A stretch of 64,000 nt of DNA from Adiantum capillus-veneris (taxonomy: Eukaryota > Streptophyta > Polypodiopsida > Polypodiales > Pteridaceae). The first letter of the stretch is position 1. Each line of letters starts with the position of its first letter. The notes beneath the pieces were generated by a model. The model searched no databases, was not told where the DNA came from, and saw only the letters and a list, made by a program, of their open reading frames with translations. Below, in pieces: positions 39,946-51,988 of the stretch. The DNA lies in contig CM043971.1 in the NCBI GenBank assembly GCA_014529385.2, positions 90,910,840-90,974,839 on the forward strand. The letters are read 5' to 3'. The position numbers and the translations under genes were made by a program.

Positions 39946-42125
39946 TCAGTCAGCTTCCAAGAGCCACTCTCCAATGTAAACAGGGGACTCTGAAACAAGA
40001 CAATCCTCTTCCATGCTACCCTCTGGACGGGCCTTCTCATGCACATATCCCTTGAGCGTTTTCATGAAACGTTCTAAAAAGAACATCCACATGGAATGCA
40101 CTATGCTTGCTATTTCTACCTCGTCAACTACGTGAACAAGAAGATGCACTTGAATGGTTAGCACGGTAGTAGGAAAGTGTGTTTTGAACACGCAAACGAA
40201 CTCTGTAGTGTTTTGTCTAGCGGATGGTATAGAAACTGTATCAATTTCTTTCTGGGAGATCCATTGCACCAATTTCACAAGTTTGTAGATTGTTTGGCAG
40301 ACATTGGGGGACAAACAACCCTCAATGGCCACTGGCAAAATAAATTGCAAAATAGATTTAGGACTGGGATCAGATTCTACACATGGGTAATACTATGCAC
40401 ATCTTACTATATTCTACTTCACTACAAACATACCTGACACATTTTATGCAAGTTGTGTGACTTCAAACCAGTGAGCTTCCCTCCCTTTGTGAATGTTGTT
40501 TGGAGCAAGTGCATTATGCCTATGGGCGTACGCACGGTTCAAATTATCCCTTTCACTTTTTGTTCATGTTGTCCTATCAAGATCCATGGTGCTTTAGGCA
40601 GCTTTATTGATCCATCATTTGTTGTGTGCGACTAGTATTTCTCCATACGACCAACATCCCTAAGGTCGATTCTCGCTCCCAATGTATCTTTCTTGCTCGT
40701 AAGATGGTCCCACAACAGATTACCCACATTCTTGAATATGTGCATTGGATCTAGCAAGTAATTGATCTTGGGTCTTTTCCAGTATGGCAACTCATACCAT
40801 AAGGAGAATTTCTTCATCCCTGGGGGTAGACTGTCTTCACAAATCTCCTTCTGCTCTAACCATGCTTGAGTAGACATCCTTGGTGATTCTCTTCCCAAGA
40901 AACCCTCTTGTAACTCATGATTCTCTCAAAGATGTTCTCGATGACCTTCATAGGTTTGCTTCTTGAGTGAGTGTGCCGGACGACGTGCACTAAGTCCAGG
41001 GCCACATGTGATGCATGCGTTGTGACCGCGTGTCTGAAGCCCTGTACCCATACACACAAAAATAAACCCAATGAAGCTTCACACCCATACACATGATGCA
41101 AAACCTGGAACATGAATTTGAGACTCAGCTGAACATTTAGTTAGCCCATGATAGTCATGCATCATCCATGTTAAAATGCCTTTGATCAAAGCATTGCGTC
41201 AACCTATATGTCGGCTCATATCAACCACTTCTATGCCTGTCCACAATTGTTGTAGCTCTTCCAATAGTGGACAAAGATATTCTCCACTTTATACTATCCC
41301 AACAAAATCAAGCTTAAAAATAAGTGTCCCTTCTTAGTCGTCAACCAGGGGGGAATGTTGTAGTTGACAATGACAATTGGCCATACACTGTAAGATGTCA
41401 ACCTCAAACCAAATGGATTTACACCATACATAGCCAGACTGAGACGCAGATTTTGAGCTTCCCTAGCAAACTGCATCTCCATGCCACACATTCTGCATGC
41501 AATATGTTTGCATGCCGCACAATCTGCAGGGATCCGCAACACACCATCCGAAGATCTGTTCTCCTCTTGCCATGTTGCTAGAGCGGCCATGCCACCATGG
41601 ATTGCATTCAAAGAAATGCTTAATGCAAGGCAACAAAGGAAAATGTCGTAGCACCTTCTACGCCACTTTTTGTTCGTGGAGATCCATTTGATATCTCTGA
41701 GAATCACATTTCAAATAGTTCTCCATGTCCACATATTCCCCCCTAAACAGAATGCAATCATTAGGACAAGTGTGAATGGAATTGGAATCCATCCCTAAGG
41801 TTCGCAAGATCTTTCTTGCATGCTCTCTGGAATTTGGCATCACATTTTCCAATGGAAATATGTGCTCCTTTAGAATTTACACAGAGAAAATAGTAACATC
41901 TCCCTTAATTTGGCTCAGATAGATGTATTCTTTTATATTGAAGTCGACACATGTACATTGCAAGAGATTACTTGAAAAGTTATGTGACGCTACTGTCACT
42001 CCATCCGAGCTTTGCCTGCATGTTGAGAAGAACCAAGAGCGCCTTCAATCTAGACACTTGTGCTCCATCATACAAGGGTGTGTTGGCCTCACATTTCATC
42101 TCATCATAGATGAGTCTTTCTGAAT
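39946..42125 (-). pseudogene. TNP2-like CACTA transposase, broken
   Basis: Read on the minus strand: the N-terminal block ANTPLYDGAQVSRLKALL and GWSDSSV near 42090-42000; IHTCPNDCILFRGEY near 41760; SYSVWPIVIVNYNIPPWL near 41380; EYLCPLLEELQQLW near 41270; GHNACITCG near 41010; then LPYWKRPKINYLLDPMHIFKN near 40790, the well-conserved region around the catalytic core. The end, 39946-40350, matches the DUF4218 block (ILTIQVHLLVHVVDEVE, RFMKTLKGYVHEKARPEGS). In family terms it cuts at the CACTA ends. Several frameshifts and stops make it inactive, and the N-terminus is lost where A' begins. Confidence 0.85.
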
Positions 42126-42661
42126 CCATGATCATCTCCTAGTGGGAGACCCGGGTAACAATACTGCAATGGGGCCGAGTGAGTTGTGGTGTTCGATCTA
42201 TGGTCAATTATAAATCTGTTTCCTAGAGGATGTGCTTGACCAGTCACAAGATCAACTCGAATGAAAAAGTCTTGGAACTGTAAGTAAACATGGTTTTTAG
42301 ACCAATCATGCACCATTTTTGCTTCTCTCATGAAAGGACGTCCTAAGATCATCTCAGATGACATAGTGTGCTTGGAAAAATCTATAACAATGAAGGTGTA
42401 CCTTACCTTGTGCCCAAGAACCTTGTCTTGAGATCTTATAGCATCCCAATAGGTTTAATGATGGTCTCATTGTCCATCTTTACCACTATGTGTGTAGTCC
42501 CAAGGTGAGGTCGCCCCATAGATCCCCAACAATTTCTAGTTACAATGCTAATTCCAACCCCCCCATCAAGGATTCCCTTCACACTTTATCCTTTGGTAGT
42601 GATTGGTAGGGTCGCATTGGATTTATCGCGTTCAAAGTACTATCCCGACTTGTTGACAGGT
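42125..42661 (-). pseudogene. A' protease remnant
   Basis: The minus strand gives LDGGVGISIVTRN near 42560 and, after broken frames, MSSEMILGRPFMREAKMVHDW at 42300-42364. This is the usual retropepsin D-G-G...I-L-G-R-P-(W/F) layout of non-chromoviral gypsy elements. The part after E8 continues the same line (48164 down to 42661), as the shared flanks with element A show. Confidence 0.65.
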
Positions 42662-42666
42662 ATTTC

Positions 42667-43406
42667 TGTTAAGTATGGAGCCTGATTTACCCCTTGTAAT
42701 TTTTTGTATTAAAAATGCACATTTGTAAGGCCCCCATTATGAGGAGAAGCCATCGTGCGTGAAGAAAAATAACTCACCGAAAAATAAAATCACTTGTTGG
42801 AAACCAAAATTTTAACGCCCCCGAAATATTCCTTTTGGCCGGAATATTATGGCCGGACGACGGCCGGAAAGTGGTCGAAAAACGACCGGTCGATTGTCCG
42901 GTTGGCTGGTGGTCAGAAGTCAATGGGCGGTGGCCGGTGGTTGAATTCAATGGCCGGTGGTTGAATGCAAAAGCGAACTTGTCTTCTCAAGGGTGGCCAC
43001 ACATGGGCGGATTAAAGGGTCCGATTTGGACTTATCTACACAAGGGCGGCTACACATGGCTGCCTCTCATGAGAGAGGGCAACCCTTTTGGCCTATAAAA
43101 GGAGGCCATTTCTACACACATTTCATAGTGTGAAGTTGATGCAACAAGGTGGGTGTGAGGTGGTGAGAGTGAAGCAAGGCGGGAGCACCAAAAGCGTATA
43201 ATCCCTTTGTAACCTATTTCTTGTTTTGAAGTACTAAAGCCATTGAGTGGCTGCTTTCCCGTGGACGTAGCCCACATTGGGTGAACCACGTATATCGTGT
43301 GTACTCTCTCTCTCTCTCTACTCTATAATCTCTTGTGTGTGTAAATTTCTCTCTCCATTAAGTAATCTACTCAATTATCTACTTAACTACGTCATATTTC
43401 CTAACA
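42667..43406 (+). repeat. 5' LTR of E8
   Basis: 740 bp. It contains repeated GGCCGG(T)GG-type units at 42836-42966, TATAAAA at 43094-43100 and a (CT)n tract near 43304-43318. Confidence 0.92.
43094..43100 (+). promoter_or_regulatory. TATA box of E8 LTR
   Basis: TATAAAA after GGCC, repeated at 47838-47844 in the other LTR. Confidence 0.6.
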
Positions 43407-43408
43407 AC

Positions 43409-43421
43409 TGGTACCAGAGCA
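43409..43421 (+). promoter_or_regulatory. E8 primer-binding site
   Basis: TGGTACCAGAGCA lies 2 bases after the LTR, one base off the initiator-Met site. Confidence 0.85.
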
Positions 43422-43479
43422 AGGTTTGCTCGTAGCTAAATTATCTCAAGGAAAGGATTCCTTGAATTGAGTGGGAGTA

Positions 43480-44808
43480 ATGGCGGATAAAGGGAGGCTC
43501 AAGATCGAGAAGTACAACGGAAAAACTACCAACATTGGAAGATGCAGATTGAAGATTAATTCTACTAGAAGGACCCTCTATTTGCCACTAGGCGTTCTTG
43601 CAAAGAAGCTCGCAATGATGGCAGATGAAGCATGGATTGTCCTTGATCGAAAGGCACTGGGAGCAATCCGGTTAAGCTTGGCGTCAAGAGTGGCCTTCAA
43701 TGTTTCGGAGATGAAGACCACGGAGGACTTGATAAAGTCACTTGACAACTTGTACGGGAAACCATCGGCATCCAATAAGGTATTTCTCATGAAGCGCTTG
43801 TTCAATTTAAAGATGGTAGAGAATGGTTCAGTTGCAGAACACCTAAATGACTTTAACACAAACATAAGTCAACTTCAATTGGTGAAAATCAATTTCAATG
43901 ACGAAGTGCGAGCTCTCCTTATACTATCATCTCTACCAGATAGTTGGGACAGTCTTGTGATGGCTGTAAGTTATTCTATTTCTGGCACAAATACTCTTAA
44001 GTTTGATGATGTTGTGGGTGTTCTCCTAAGCGAGGAAATACGAAGGAGAAGCACAAGAGAATCATCAAGTGTTGCGCTATCAATGCAAACAAGAGGAAGG
44101 CCTAAAGAGATATTCAAAAACCAAAAGGGTCGTGATCGCTCAAGACAGAGCAAGTCACGCACAAAGTCAGTTTTTGAATGTTGGAACTGCAGCAAGAAGG
44201 GCCACGTCAAGAAGGATTGCTGGTCCAAGAAGAAGAAGGAGACTGAGTCTCAAGACAACAAGCCAACATTGGAGGCCAATGTGGCAAGTAAAGTAGAGCA
44301 AGATGCTCTAATTCTCTCATTAGACAATGTGTCTAATTCATGGATAGTAGATTCCGGGGCTTCATTCCATGCGACACCACACAAGCAGCATTTCCAAGAT
44401 TACACCAAAGGTAATTTTGCGTATGTATACTTGGGAGATGATGAAGCTTGTGAAATTGTCGGCGAAGGTACAGTTTGTGTCAAAGCTGCTAACGAAAATG
44501 AATGGAAGCTTAAAGATGTTAGGCATGTTCCTTCTCTTCACAAAAATTTGATCTCTACAGGACAATTGGACAATGAAGGTCACAACATTGCTTTCGGAAG
44601 CAAACGATGGAAGATCTCAAAGGGAACTTTGGTGGTTTCCAAGGGAGAAAAGATTGGTACTCTTTACTTGTGTACTGCTAGCACGCAACTTTCAGCTTGT
44701 GCACCAACTGCAGAAGTCGACAGTGCATTGTGGCACTACCGGCTTGGGCATATGAGTGCCAAAGGAATGCAAATCCTTCAAACAAAGAAGCTTCTACCAG
44801 GTTTGTAA
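43480..44808 (+). pseudogene. E8 Gag and protease
   Basis: From the ATG of MADKGRLKIEKYNG. The copia gag domain runs over residues 8-190 (SLDNLYGKPSASNKVFLMKRL, then GSVAEHLNDFNT and LLILSSLPDSWDSLV). The zinc knuckle CWNCSKKGHVKKDC follows. The protease keeps DSGASFHATPHKQHF. The start of the integrase zinc region (WHYRLGHMSAKGMQIL) is in the same frame. A TAA at 44806 ends the open part; the next codons still read as integrase (EDCVYGKQ), so the stop is a lesion. In the intact state this is the first part of one polyprotein. Confidence 0.88.
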
Positions 44809-45640
44809 GAAGTGGACTTAGAGTTCTGTGAAGATTGTGTTTATGGTAAACAAAAGAGGGTAAAATTTTAAAAGTTTGGAAATAAAAGAAAAAATAAAAA
44901 ACTTGAGTTGGTTCATTCTAACGTTTGGGGTCTTGCAAGTACACCATCACTTGGTGGCTCATTGTACTATGTAACATTCATAGACGATGCGACTAGGAAA
45001 ACATGGGTTTATGTAATGAAGAATAAATCCAATGTGTTTTCCATATTTCAAAGGTGGAAATCTTTTGTGGAGAATGAAACAGGTACTAAGGTTAAATGCC
45101 TCAGATCCAACAATGGAGGCGAATATTGCAGCCAATCTTTTGAAAACTTTTGTGCTAGCAATGGCATTCGGAGGCAAAGAACAACCCCAAAGACACCTCA
45201 ACAAAATGGCATTTCCGAAAGGATGAACAGAACAATCATGGAGCGAGCATGAAGCATGCGGCTACATGCAGGCCTACCGCTTGAGCTTTGGGCGGAAGAT
45301 GTAAGTGTGTATGTGTACTTAATCAATCGGTCACCGTCAACGGCATTGGATGGGGGAGTTCCAGAAGAGGCATGGACAGGTAAACCGGTGAGTTATGCAT
45401 TTCTGAAAGTGTTTGGGTGTGAGGCTTTTATGCACATAGATAGAAGCCTAAGATCAAAGCTAGATGCAAAGTCCAAAAAGTGTTTCTTCATTGGCTATGG
45501 AGAAGGTGACTTTGGATATCGCCTATGGAGTCCTGAAGATGGTAAAATCTTAAGGAGTAGGGATGTAATTTTTAATGAAAAAAATATGTACAAAGATTAC
45601 TTGGAAAGAAAACAAAAAAAAAGATACAAGTGATGAGTAC
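44809..45640 (+). pseudogene. E8 integrase, with changed catalytic residues
   Basis: Same frame as gag, with further stops near 44868 and at 45250-45252. The core reads VHSNVWGL where copia integrases have V-H-(T/S)-D-V-W-G, so the first catalytic Asp is Asn. It then reads LRSNNGGEY in place of L-R-S-D-N-G-G-E-Y, so the second is also Asn. The glutamate in NGISERMN is kept. Both changes fit G-to-A mutation. The C-terminal part (FGCEAFMHI, KCFFIGYGEGDFGYRLW) is clear. The frame then shifts at a poly-A run near 45610. Confidence 0.88.
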
Positions 45641-45790
45641 ATGGAGCTTGAGGACGGTGAAGACTCAAGGACTGCAAACGGTGACAATGTGCAACAATGT
45701 CAACCAAATAAAGAGCCTCAACCTATTCCCTGAAGATCTACAAGAGCAAGTAGACCTCCAGAAAGGTTTGTTCCTTCCTTCAACCATCTC

Positions 45791-47362
45791 TTGATCTCAG
45801 ATTCTGAAGAGCCGGAATCATACGAAGAAGCTATGCAGCACGAATTTAAAGAAGAATGGACAAAGATCATGCAACTGGAGATGGACTCACTACATCGCAA
45901 CCAAACATGGGAGTTGGTTGAGTTGCCTAAAGGTACGCGGGCACTTCAAAACAAATGGGTGTACAAGCTGAAGAAAGAAGAAGGTGGGAAGAAAAGGTAC
46001 AAGTCTAAGCTTGTGATAAAAGGGTTTTCTGAAAAGAAAGGTATTGACTTCAATGAAATATTTTCTCATGTTATAAAAATGAACTCAATTAGGCTTGTCT
46101 TAAGCCTTGTGGCTGCTCATTATCTAAATCTTGAGCAAATGGATGTAAATCCGGCATTCCCTCACGGTGACTTAGAGGAGGAAATTTACATGCTTCAACC
46201 AAAGGGGTATGAAGTAAAAGGTAAGGAGAAAATGGTTTGCAGATTAAGGAAAAGCTTGTATGGTTTAAGGCAAGCATCAAGACAATGGTGCTTGAAGTTC
46301 GATCGATGGACGTTAGATCATAGATTTAGAAGATGCAAATCAGATCATTGCGTCTACACGAAGAATTTGGGAGATGGGAAGTTCATCATCCTAATGTTGT
46401 ATGTTGATCACATGCTGATGGCAAGTCCTAACATGCAGGACATCAAAGACCTAAAAGAGGATCTGTCTAAATCTTTTTCAATGAAAGATTTAGGTGTTGC
46501 AAAGAGGATACTTGGTATGTAGATATCAAAGGAAAGGACAAAGAAGACAATAAAGCTATCTCAAGAGGATTACATCAAGAAGGTACTTGAAAGGTTTGCA
46601 ATGCAAAATGCAAAAACGGTTTCTACACCTTTGGCTGGTCACTTTAAACTAACCAAGGATATGTGTCCAAAGATACAAGAGGAGATAGCTTATATGTCTA
46701 AAGTTCCATATGCTGTAGCGGTAGGTTCTCTTATGTATGCTATGGTCTGGACAAGGCTAGACATTGCACATGCAGTGGGAGTTGTAAGTAGGTTCATGGA
46801 CAACGCAGGTAAAGAGCACTGGCGAGCTGTGAAGTGGATACTTAGGTATCTAAAAGGGACAACAACAAATGCTTTGTATTTTGGAAGAACTGATATTTTT
46901 CTAGAAGGGTATGCTGATGCAGATATGGCAGGTGACAAAGATACTCAAGAAGCACTACTGGCTATGTCTTCACGATTGGAGGCACAGCACTAAGCTGGGC
47001 TTCAAAGCTGCAGAAAGTGGTCTCACTTTCTACCACGGAAGCAAAGTATGTAGCAATGACGGAGGCAGGCAAAGAAATCCTGTGGCTTCACAGATTCTTA
47101 GAAGAGCTTGGATTCAAACAAGACAATTGTGTCTTGTACAAGTGATAGCCAAAGTGCTATTTATCTTGCGAAGAACTCGGCCTTTTATTCAAGGATAAAG
47201 CACATTGAGGTGAGATATCACTTCATACGCACTCTTTTGGAAAAGGGACAACTAAAGCTAGGAAAGGTGCATACAAGTGAAAATCCTGCAGACATGTTTA
47301 CAAAGGTGGTCAACCAGGAGAAGTTGAGATTTTGTGCATCTTCAATCGGCATTCAAGGATAA
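45791..47362 (+). pseudogene. E8 reverse transcriptase and RNase H
   Basis: It follows in a different frame: ALQNKWVYKLKKEEGGKKRYKSKL, DVNPAFPHGDLEEEIYM and CRLRKSLYGLRQASRQW are classic copia reverse transcriptase. The catalytic motif is YVDHMLM; the second Asp of Y-V-D-D is His. A TAG at 46520-46522 and a frameshift after 46980 follow. RNase H reads [14 protein letters not shown] and later QSAIYLAKNSAFYSRIKHIEVRYHFIR with ENPADMFTKVV. It ends shortly before the purine tract. Non-functional. Confidence 0.88.
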
Positions 47363-47410
47363 GAAACCAGGATGGAAAGCAGTCACAGGTTTGCTTTGGA
47401 GATCAGTCTC

Positions 47411-47422
47411 CAAGTGGGAGAT
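47411..47422 (+). promoter_or_regulatory. E8 polypurine tract
   Basis: CAAGTGGGAGAT directly before the 3' LTR. Confidence 0.8.
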
Positions 47423-48158
47423 TGTTAAGTATGGAGCCTGATTTATCCCTTGTAATTTTCGATGTTAAAAACGCACATTTGTAAGGCCCCCATTATGAGG
47501 AGAAGCCATCGTGTGCGAAGAAAAATAACTCGCCGAAAAATAAAATCACTCGTCGAAAACCAAAATTTTCACGCCCCCGAAATATTCCTTTTCGTCGGAA
47601 TATTATGGCCGGACGGCGGTCGAAAAACGGCCGGTCGGTTGGTCGGTGGCCGGTAGTCAATGGCTGATGGCCGGTGGTCGGTGGCCGAATTCAATGGCCG
47701 GTGGCCGAATGCAAAAGCAGACTTGTCTTCTCAAGGGCGGCCACACATAGGCGGATTGGAGGGTCCGATTTGGACTTATCTACACAAGGGTGGCTACACA
47801 TGGCTGCCTCTCATGAGAGAGGGCAGCCCTTTTGGCCTATAAAAGGAGGCATTTCTACACACATTTCGTAGTGTGAAGTTGATGCAACAAGGTGGGTGTG
47901 AGGTGGTGAGAGTGAAGCAAGGCGGGATCTCCAAAAGGGTATAATTCCTTTGTAACCTACTTCTTGTTTTGAAGTACTAAAGCCATTGAGTGGCTGCTTT
48001 CCCGTGGACATAGCCCACATTGAGTGAACCACGTATATCGTGTGTACTCTCTCTCTCTCTCTCTCTCTCTACTGTATAATCTCTTGTGTGTGTAAATTAT
48101 CTCTCTCCATTAAGTAATCTACTCAATTATCTACTTAGCTACGTCATATTTCCTAACA
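47423..48158 (+). repeat. 3' LTR of E8
   Basis: 736 bp, very similar to 42667-43406, with small indels in the GGCCGG array and a longer (CT)n tract near 48049. Confidence 0.92.
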
Positions 48159-48163
48159 ATTTC

Positions 48164-51100
48164 AACAATACAGTTCTCATCCAGGTTGGGTTGTGGATCT
48201 AAGGGTTACTCCTCTACTGGCACTTCATTAGACCTATCTATCGGTGCAAATTGTGGTAACCCGACTTTCAGTTCTCCATTGAGGCCCAATTCAAAAAGCT
48301 AGGAATAGCTCGGGGTATCCATATAGTTTAGACATGATGGTGGTTCTAACTTCTGAAGCCATGAAGTGCATCAATTTGGCAATATTTAACTGAACTTTTT
48401 GGGTTTCATTTCCTTGACATGGGAAAGATGGAATCTCCATTTCTTCAATAGGGTCAGGTAGTCCCTTTGTGGACATTCTCTCCAACACGAAGGGAGTATG
48501 TCCACTTCTCAATTCCTTAAAGTCACTTTCTTCTTGGATGAAACTAGGCATGGCTAGTGGTTTATGGTCCTTGTGAGGTTGATTTTGTGTAGGAAATATT
48601 GTATCTATAACTTGGATCTTCCTAGGTGTTGGTTCTAGCTCCCTTTGGGTCTCGTCTACCAAACTCATCAATTGCTTGGCCCGCTTGATCTCCTCTATAG
48701 GGTTTAGGTAAGTTCCAATCTTCTTCCTATGTTCCATGGGTTGTGTCCATTGCGGCCCATCATGATCCTCCTTGTTTTTTTCATTTTTCATTTTTGTTTT
48801 AGTCTCCATGGTCTCATTTGAATCAAAATCATTTTTAGCGTCGTTCATATACACGGGGTCATCACTGGTCCCTATGTTAGTCTTTGAAATGGGGTTTGAC
48901 TTCACTACCTTTTGGGATCTCTTCCTTCGTGTTTTCTTCTTCTTCTTCTTGGATTGGGCAATTGATGCCACGTCTCTTTCTTTAAGAATATAATTTTGGT
49001 TTTGGAGCATTGATCATGTGAGTAAATTTATTGGTACCATTGGTGTACTTTGTGATAGCACCTCAATAATCTCAATGAAGTTCAATGACGTGATCCTCGA
49101 TGCATTCGAATTATTAGGATGTTGGGAATTCAAATGATCTATGACACATTGATTACACATGAGTATTGGCATTCTAGATGTGTTCCCTGGATTGGTTTCC
49201 ACAAGTGTGGCATTCTTCTATAGTCTAATAGGACACTTAACTACACGATGTGCACCCCCACACTCGTAGCATTGAAGAGGTGGTCTCTTGGTAGTGAGAT
49301 TGATATTTTGGCCTCTTACTGCTGCAAGAGTAGCTATGTGATAAATAGGTTGGACTTGTGCCCAACAATATTCCATGTAGTATATAGGACACTCTTCAAG
49401 AGTATCCTTTCCATAGGAAGACTAGTGTCTATTTCTTCCTCACAGCCATCCAAACAAGCACTAGATGGCTCGCAACCCATATCATTCACATGGGTGACTC
49501 TTGGATGTGGGGGCTACGGTCCTAGAACTGGAGGTGGTAGTGGTGTAGCCTGAACAACATTCTATGCTCTAGGAACCAGGTCTTGTGATAGTTTCTCAAC
49601 AGGTGGGACAGGCATCAATGTAGGGACTCGAGGTGAATCCGTCCAAGCCAAAGGTGGTCTATTCGTCTCCATCACACGCTTGAACACTATGCAATCCTTA
49701 GCTTGGTGAATGTGCCTACTACATGCATTGCAATTTTTGTTAAATTTTACTCTAAATGTAGGACATTCACTAGTGCTATGTGGACCAAAGCAAACAGAGC
49801 ACCATTGTTGTTCCCTTCTTGGATACATATTATTGTCTTGTGGAGCAAGATTATCCCTAAGACTTTCTTGAATGGCCTTGGTGAGGTCTGCCAAAGTCAT
49901 CTCATATATTTATTGCTCTTTAACAATAGGTTTTATGGTCATTGGCTCATGCCCCGATGCTTGCGAGCTACTAGACTTTGGCTCAAACAACACTTTTACC
50001 TGCAATCGTTAAGTTGTCTTCCAATTGGATTGCATTGGTAGTGATTGCCTCCCAGGTAGTAATACTTCGAATGACTAGACCATTATAGATATTTTCATGT
50101 TGAAATTCTCGAAGGAATCAATCGAGCAATCGGTTATTGTTGAAATGACCATTTACAAGACAACAAGAGTTTAAGTGCTTTAAACGACAGATAAAGTCTC
50201 TCACTGACTGGATCTTCCTCATGTTCGGCCTTTGGTAGCTGAGATTATACACCCCAAAGCACACCTTCTTGTATATACTCCTTTAGGAACAATCTTTGAA
50301 GAGTAGGGTAAATTGTTTTCTCCTCTATGCTTAAGGTCCTGTATGAATCCCCAGCCTTCCCACTCAAAGTCACAGGCTTAAGGCATTGCACTTATGTAGT
50401 TCATTGTGCTCCCCTAGGGAATCACATACTTGTTCAAATACTTCGATGTGCTTTCGAGCATCTTTGTCTCCATTGAATTTTTGTATAAGCTTTGCAATTT
50501 GTACCGCCTTACTCCTAGGTTCCCTTTCTAGCATGTGACGCATATTCTCCACAATAGATTGACCTATCGTTTCAGAAAATGTATCCAAATCACCTATTTG
50601 AGGATGTATGGTCGATGGAGGCACTCCTGCTAGAATCATATGTGGGACGGGGGCGGTTACTAGCCCTGGAATATATGTAGCCAACGTAGTATATGAAATA
50701 TGCCTTGGCATAGGTCCACTCGGATAAGGACTTGAGAATGGCACTCGTGGAGCATATGATGTTGGTACAATCGGAGGTGTAGGAGCCATGTGTGCATAAG
50801 TGGCTACAGACACATACAATCGAGGCCCAGTGGTAGGTACCACGCCACTAGGTAGTGGTACTGCACTAGCCCTAGAGGCACCTATAATCGAGGCCCAGTG
50901 GTAGGTACCACGCCACTAGGTAGTGGTACTGCACTAGCCCTAGAGGCACCTATAATCGAGGCCCAGTGGTAGGTACCATGCCAGTGGGTAGCCGTATTGT
51001 ACGAGCCCTAGAGACCATAGGTGCATTCTCTATTAGGTTCATCACTGGAGCAGTCGCCACGGTTTCTCTGAGAGGAAGTTGAGCCAAACTAGAAAAACTA

Positions 51101-51988
51101 TTTGTGGGCTCAGATTACATTGGGCCTCCATGACAAATGACATATGAGGGGTCCATGGGACTCATCATAGGAGTCTCCATTTGTGATAGAGTAGGCTGTT
51201 TGGCCCTGCTCGTATCCAGAAATCTCATGGGGCCACTTGAGGGTATGTTTATGCCTTGATTTTGCCTCTCTGAGTGGATGATGCCATAGAAGACATCACA
51301 TATCATTCTTTGTTGCTCCACAATATTAATGGCGCTAGATGTGGATTGTACAATCTCTATCCAACCTACATGGTAGGAGTGGCCAGAGTGTAGATCTGTC
51401 AACATCTCAGTGTGGAGGTCATATCTCCACTTTTCATTAAGGATTACCCTTTCTAAACTTGACGTGTTAGAGGTCCCTTGTTAGATGGAAGCAATGTTTC
51501 TCCCCATAGCTCGGTAGGGCCTGCATTAAAGGAGGTAGATAAAATATCCACATGGACATCTTAGGGGGTGTGGGGTCCATGCGAGATGTAAACAATGAAT
51601 CTACTTCCCCACCCTCTTCATATGCTTCATTGGCCTTGGGTTCGGAGAAAGTAGCTCTACTAAATGTCTCCATAAAATGGCTAAACATGCTAGCACTAGG
51701 TTGTGGAGCCCCGTTGGGCACATGTCCTCCTTCCTTGGGGTTTTGTATAGGATAACCTTCCATATTGTCTAAGTTAGAGGAAGAGTCACTCGCTGCTAGG
51801 TGGGGGTCTTGAGTAGTACTGCCTTGGGTTCCTACTGAGGGCCTAGAGCCTAATGTGGATGGATATTGGGTGCCCGTGTAAACAGAGGCACTCTGTATAT
51901 GCTCGTGCTCTCGCACACGACCAAAGTGTAGGTGCAGGTGACCTTGACACACTAAAAGTGTCGGTGAGTGCCCGTGAAGGCCGCTCAC
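48164..51988 (-). pseudogene. A' gag, degenerate
   Basis: Minus-strand pieces in order: 51988-51467 (HFGRVREHEHIQSASVYTGTQ, N-terminal), 51405-51115 (SGHSYHVGWIEIVQSTSSA), 50843-50370 (Pro/Thr tract, then KAVQIAKLIQKFNGD), a broken capsid region, 49900-49562 (CSVCFGPHSTSEC and CNACSRHIHQAKDC), 49202-49014 (zinc-knuckle remnant with CNQCVIDH) and 49010-48291 (KKKKTRRKRSQK and the acidic tail). Each aligns with the corresponding part of element A gag. Causes of disruption include a 68 bp tandem repeat at 50820-51015 whose unit length is not a multiple of three. Confidence 0.8.
50820..51015. repeat. 68 bp tandem repeat, about 2.9 copies, in A' gag
   Basis: Units begin TCGAGGCCCAGTGGTAGGTA at 50820, 50888 and 50956. 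The first two are identical; the third diverges after about 30 bases. Confidence 0.92.

Larger units (their letters stand above)
36523..42125 (-). mobile_element. E6: CACTA (En/Spm) DNA transposon, one end visible
   Basis: The left terminus CACTACAAGAGTTTCTTAAG at 36523 interrupts the E1 LTR. Inside it, copies of TAGCGACG and its complement CGTCGCTA occur at 36550-36760, as expected for transposase-binding subterminal repeats. A TNP2-type transposase lies on the minus strand at 39946-42125, with a second ORF cluster at 37500-39330. The element runs into the retroelement A' near 42125. No matching CTTGTAGTG terminus with subterminal repeats is found to the right, so the other end is deleted or outside the window. 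Confidence 0.85.
42667..48158 (+). mobile_element. E8: Ty1/copia LTR retrotransposon, plus strand, inactivated
   Basis: LTRs 42667-43406 (740 bp) and 47423-48158 (736 bp) have TGTTAAGTAT...CTAACA ends. The duplication ATTTC is at 42662-42666 and 48159-48163. Primer site and purine tract are present. Gag-protease, integrase, reverse transcriptase and RNase H follow in copia order, broken by several stops and at least two frameshifts. Several catalytic acids are changed. Confidence 0.93.

Noticed and set aside
37498-40055. Plus-strand ORFs in the CACTA element
   Set aside because: They oppose transposase-related minus-strand coding and show no domain.
50820-51015. CRISPR array
   Set aside because: Units are contiguous without spacers, and the setting is a plant retroelement gag.
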